Origin: Candidatus Omnitrophota bacterium
Lineage (GTDB): Bacteria; Omnitrophota; Gorgyraeia; Zapsychrales; Zapsychraceae
Length of the DNA: 7,761 bases
Direction of reading: 5' to 3'
Assembly (NCBI GenBank): GCA_018062515.1
Contig: JAGOSC010000080.1
Coordinates: 1 to 7,761, forward strand
Below, one piece after another: positions 6,912-7,761 of the stretch. The position numbers and the translations under genes are program-made. Within the stretch, counting starts at the first letter, position 1; each line of letters starts with the position of its first letter. Under the pieces are notes generated by a model. That model saw only the letters and a list, made by a program, of their open reading frames with translations, was not told the origin of the DNA and did not search any database.

Positions 6912-7629
6912 GTTGCCCCACTCCTTCTTGCTGAATAGTAAAACGGTTAATGACCATGACAATTCCGGCCATATACCAAAAGTATGCTGATAATTGCAGA
7001 GAATAAAAATTGGTATCAAAAAAACTTTGTGTTAAAAACGCGAATAAACCGGACAACAAACCCATTGAAATAAATAAAAAATGATCATGCTGGCGAAAAA
7101 ATATTTTTATTTGGCGGATCGAATCTTGGAACATTTTAAATAAAATCCAAAGGAAAGCCAACAAACTAAAAATTCCCGTTTCCGCCCAGATTTGCAAAAA
7201 ACAGTTATGGGCATATGTTGGCGCATGTTTCACAAACTCAATTGTCTCGTAATATTTCTTTATGGAATAAGACCTATATTTATCTTGAAAAACTTCCATA
7301 TACGTATTGCTTCCATGCCCAAAAAACGGCCTATCTTTGATCATTTTAAATGTATCAACCCACACCGATTTTCGTGTATCCGTTTCCCTGTTCAAAAAAC
7401 CAAATTGTGCAGATTCTCCTAAACTGATTTTACTGACGATAATAATTAATAAGCCCGCGGCATATAAAACAGCATACGCTTGAATTTTTTTTTGCCTTAG
7501 GTGGTAGAAAAATACAAAGACACTAAAACCGATACCCATACAAACTCCGAGCATCGCTCCTCTTGAAAAGGACAAGCACATAGACCAAATAAAAATGAAA
7601 ATAGCCAGGAAAATAAAGAACCGTTTCAA
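6904..7629 (-). CDS. O-antigen ligase/polymerase family membrane protein (Wzy_C/WaaL-like), C-terminal part; 5' end disrupted or outside the window
   Basis: The coordinates run from the TAA stop to the most upstream usable start codon, a TTG at 7629 giving 241 residues. I doubt that this is the real start: it has no ribosome binding site, falls in a basic loop between two membrane segments, and family-like sequence continues upstream (see 7630-7761). The part shown holds FSRGAM (21-26) with the family Arg, about five membrane segments (3-20, 25-42, 50-66, 152-167, 183-199) plus one near 211-227, a periplasmic loop with FGHGSNTY (103-110) and AHNCFLQ (140-146), and QSFFDTNFYS (201-210). These parallel the complete protein at 3640-4962, but the stretch between GxNxY and HN is about 15 residues longer here, which may reflect a different acceptor or glycan. 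A likely role is joining glycan units at the periplasmic face. The stop overlaps the gmd start by 8 nt. Confidence 0.75.
   Translation of the reverse strand: MKRFFIFLAIFIFIWSMCLSFSRGAMLGVCMGIGFSVFVFFYHLRQKKIQAYAVLYAAGLLIIIVSKISLGESAQFGFLNRETDTRKSVWVDTFKMIKDRPFFGHGSNTYMEVFQDKYRSYSIKKYYETIEFVKHAPTYAHNCFLQIWAETGIFSLLAFLWILFKMFQDSIRQIKIFFRQHDHFLFISMGLLSGLFAFLTQSFFDTNFYSLQLSAYFWYMAGIVMVINRFTIQQEGVGQHG
6921..6926 (-). promoter_or_regulatory. Ribosome binding site of gmd (AAGGAG)
   Basis: AAGGAG on the minus strand lies 9 nt before the ATG at 6911, inside the last codons of the upstream membrane protein. It settles the gmd start and rules out the longer open frame reaching about 7019. Confidence 0.85.
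7001..7029 (-). repeat. 29-nt repeat, copy 2, inside the first membrane protein gene
   Basis: This partner of 3716-3744 has 27 of 29 bases identical and encodes the same QSFFDTNFYS motif. The two copies are direct repeats about 3.3 kb apart and flank gmd and fcl. Confidence 0.6.
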
Positions 7630-7761
7630 AACTGGCTTTGTCCGGTCCAGAAATAATATAATAAATAAAGGTAATGCAATGGTATAAATGGCCCCTAAGC
7701 TCGACGGGGCCTAAAAACTCCCCTTTGCCCTTCGCCCCGCAGAAATAATCCTTCCAATAAA
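7630..7761 (-). pseudogene. Upstream continuation of the membrane protein, interrupted by an in-frame TAG
   Basis: Reading upstream of 7629 in the same frame gives APSSLGAIYTIALPLFIILF, a typical first half of an O-antigen ligase membrane segment, preceded directly by TAG (7711-7713). On the other side of the TAG the frame reads FIGRIISAGRRAKGSF up to the window edge. This aligns with GRVMTDGRLSSAF of the complete paralogue, whose next residues RHP would correspond to stop-A-P here. No ATG, GTG or TTG lies between the TAG and 7629. The pattern suggests one gene broken by a single stop codon, or a base error in the sequence. An alternative reading needs a one-base deletion near 7706-7712. Confidence 0.55.
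7690..7711. repeat. GC-only inverted repeat touching the in-frame TAG
   Basis: GGCCCC (7690-7695) and GGGGCC (7706-7711) can pair as a perfect 6-bp all-GC stem with a 10-nt loop. On the minus-strand transcript the stem begins with the final G of the TAG at 7711-7713. There is no downstream T-run, so it is not a classical intrinsic terminator. It stands out in an AT-leaning gene. Confidence 0.5.

Noticed and set aside
6912..7019. Possible 36-residue N-terminal extension of gmd
   Set aside because: The frame is open, but the family N-terminus and a strong AAGGAG point to the ATG at 6911, and the extension lies inside the upstream membrane protein gene.
7711..7713. Genetic code change with TAG read as an amino acid
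   Set aside because: All other frames are free of internal TAG, which would be expected to recur if it were a sense codon. That no visible gene ends in TAG is too small a sample to count.

Overview
The window carries nine protein-coding reading frames, all on the minus strand, so transcription runs from high to low coordinates. In transcriptional order they are: an O-antigen ligase/polymerase-family membrane protein cut by the right edge; gmd; fcl; a second, complete O-antigen ligase/polymerase-family protein; a 153-nt spacer with a strong promoter; pgk; tpiA; secG; and the N-terminal two thirds of an extracytoplasmic peptide-type solute-binding protein cut by the left edge. (The first protein is listed as two entries because its frame contains a stop codon.) Genes are packed tightly, with 8-nt overlaps or gaps of 1 to 42 nt. 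The only sizeable non-coding stretch is the 153-nt spacer. I see no RNA gene, CRISPR array, insertion sequence or phage gene.

The right half (about 3640-7761) is a cell-surface polysaccharide segment. Gmd and Fcl together convert GDP-D-mannose to GDP-L-fucose. Two related multi-pass membrane proteins with Wzy_C/WaaL-type motifs flank them, which suggests that a fucose-containing glycan is polymerised or ligated by these proteins. Three successive junctions use the same kind of 8-nt overlap (ATGNNTAA), which implies translational coupling. The first of the two membrane proteins has an in-frame TAG at 7711-7713, with what looks like homologous sequence continuing on its far side. It is therefore a disrupted gene, a sequence error, or less likely a recoded stop.

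The left half is a housekeeping unit. A near-consensus sigma-70-type promoter (TTGACA, 16-nt spacer, TATAAT) lies about 53 nt upstream of the pgk start and should drive pgk-tpiA-secG, probably extending into the solute-binding protein gene 42 nt further on. The pgk-tpiA-secG order is a familiar bacterial arrangement. gap, its usual partner, is not in the window.

Organism: a bacterium using the standard bacterial code (visible stops are TAA and one TGA), with moderate to low GC. O-antigen ligase-type proteins and a solute-binding protein with a non-lipoprotein signal peptide suggest a diderm envelope. From memory of protein style and gene order, an uncultured lineage such as Omnitrophota is possible, but this is a weak inference. 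I did not find a convincing undescribed system; the points that merit a second look are the stop in the first membrane protein, the paralogous pair, and the overlap pattern.
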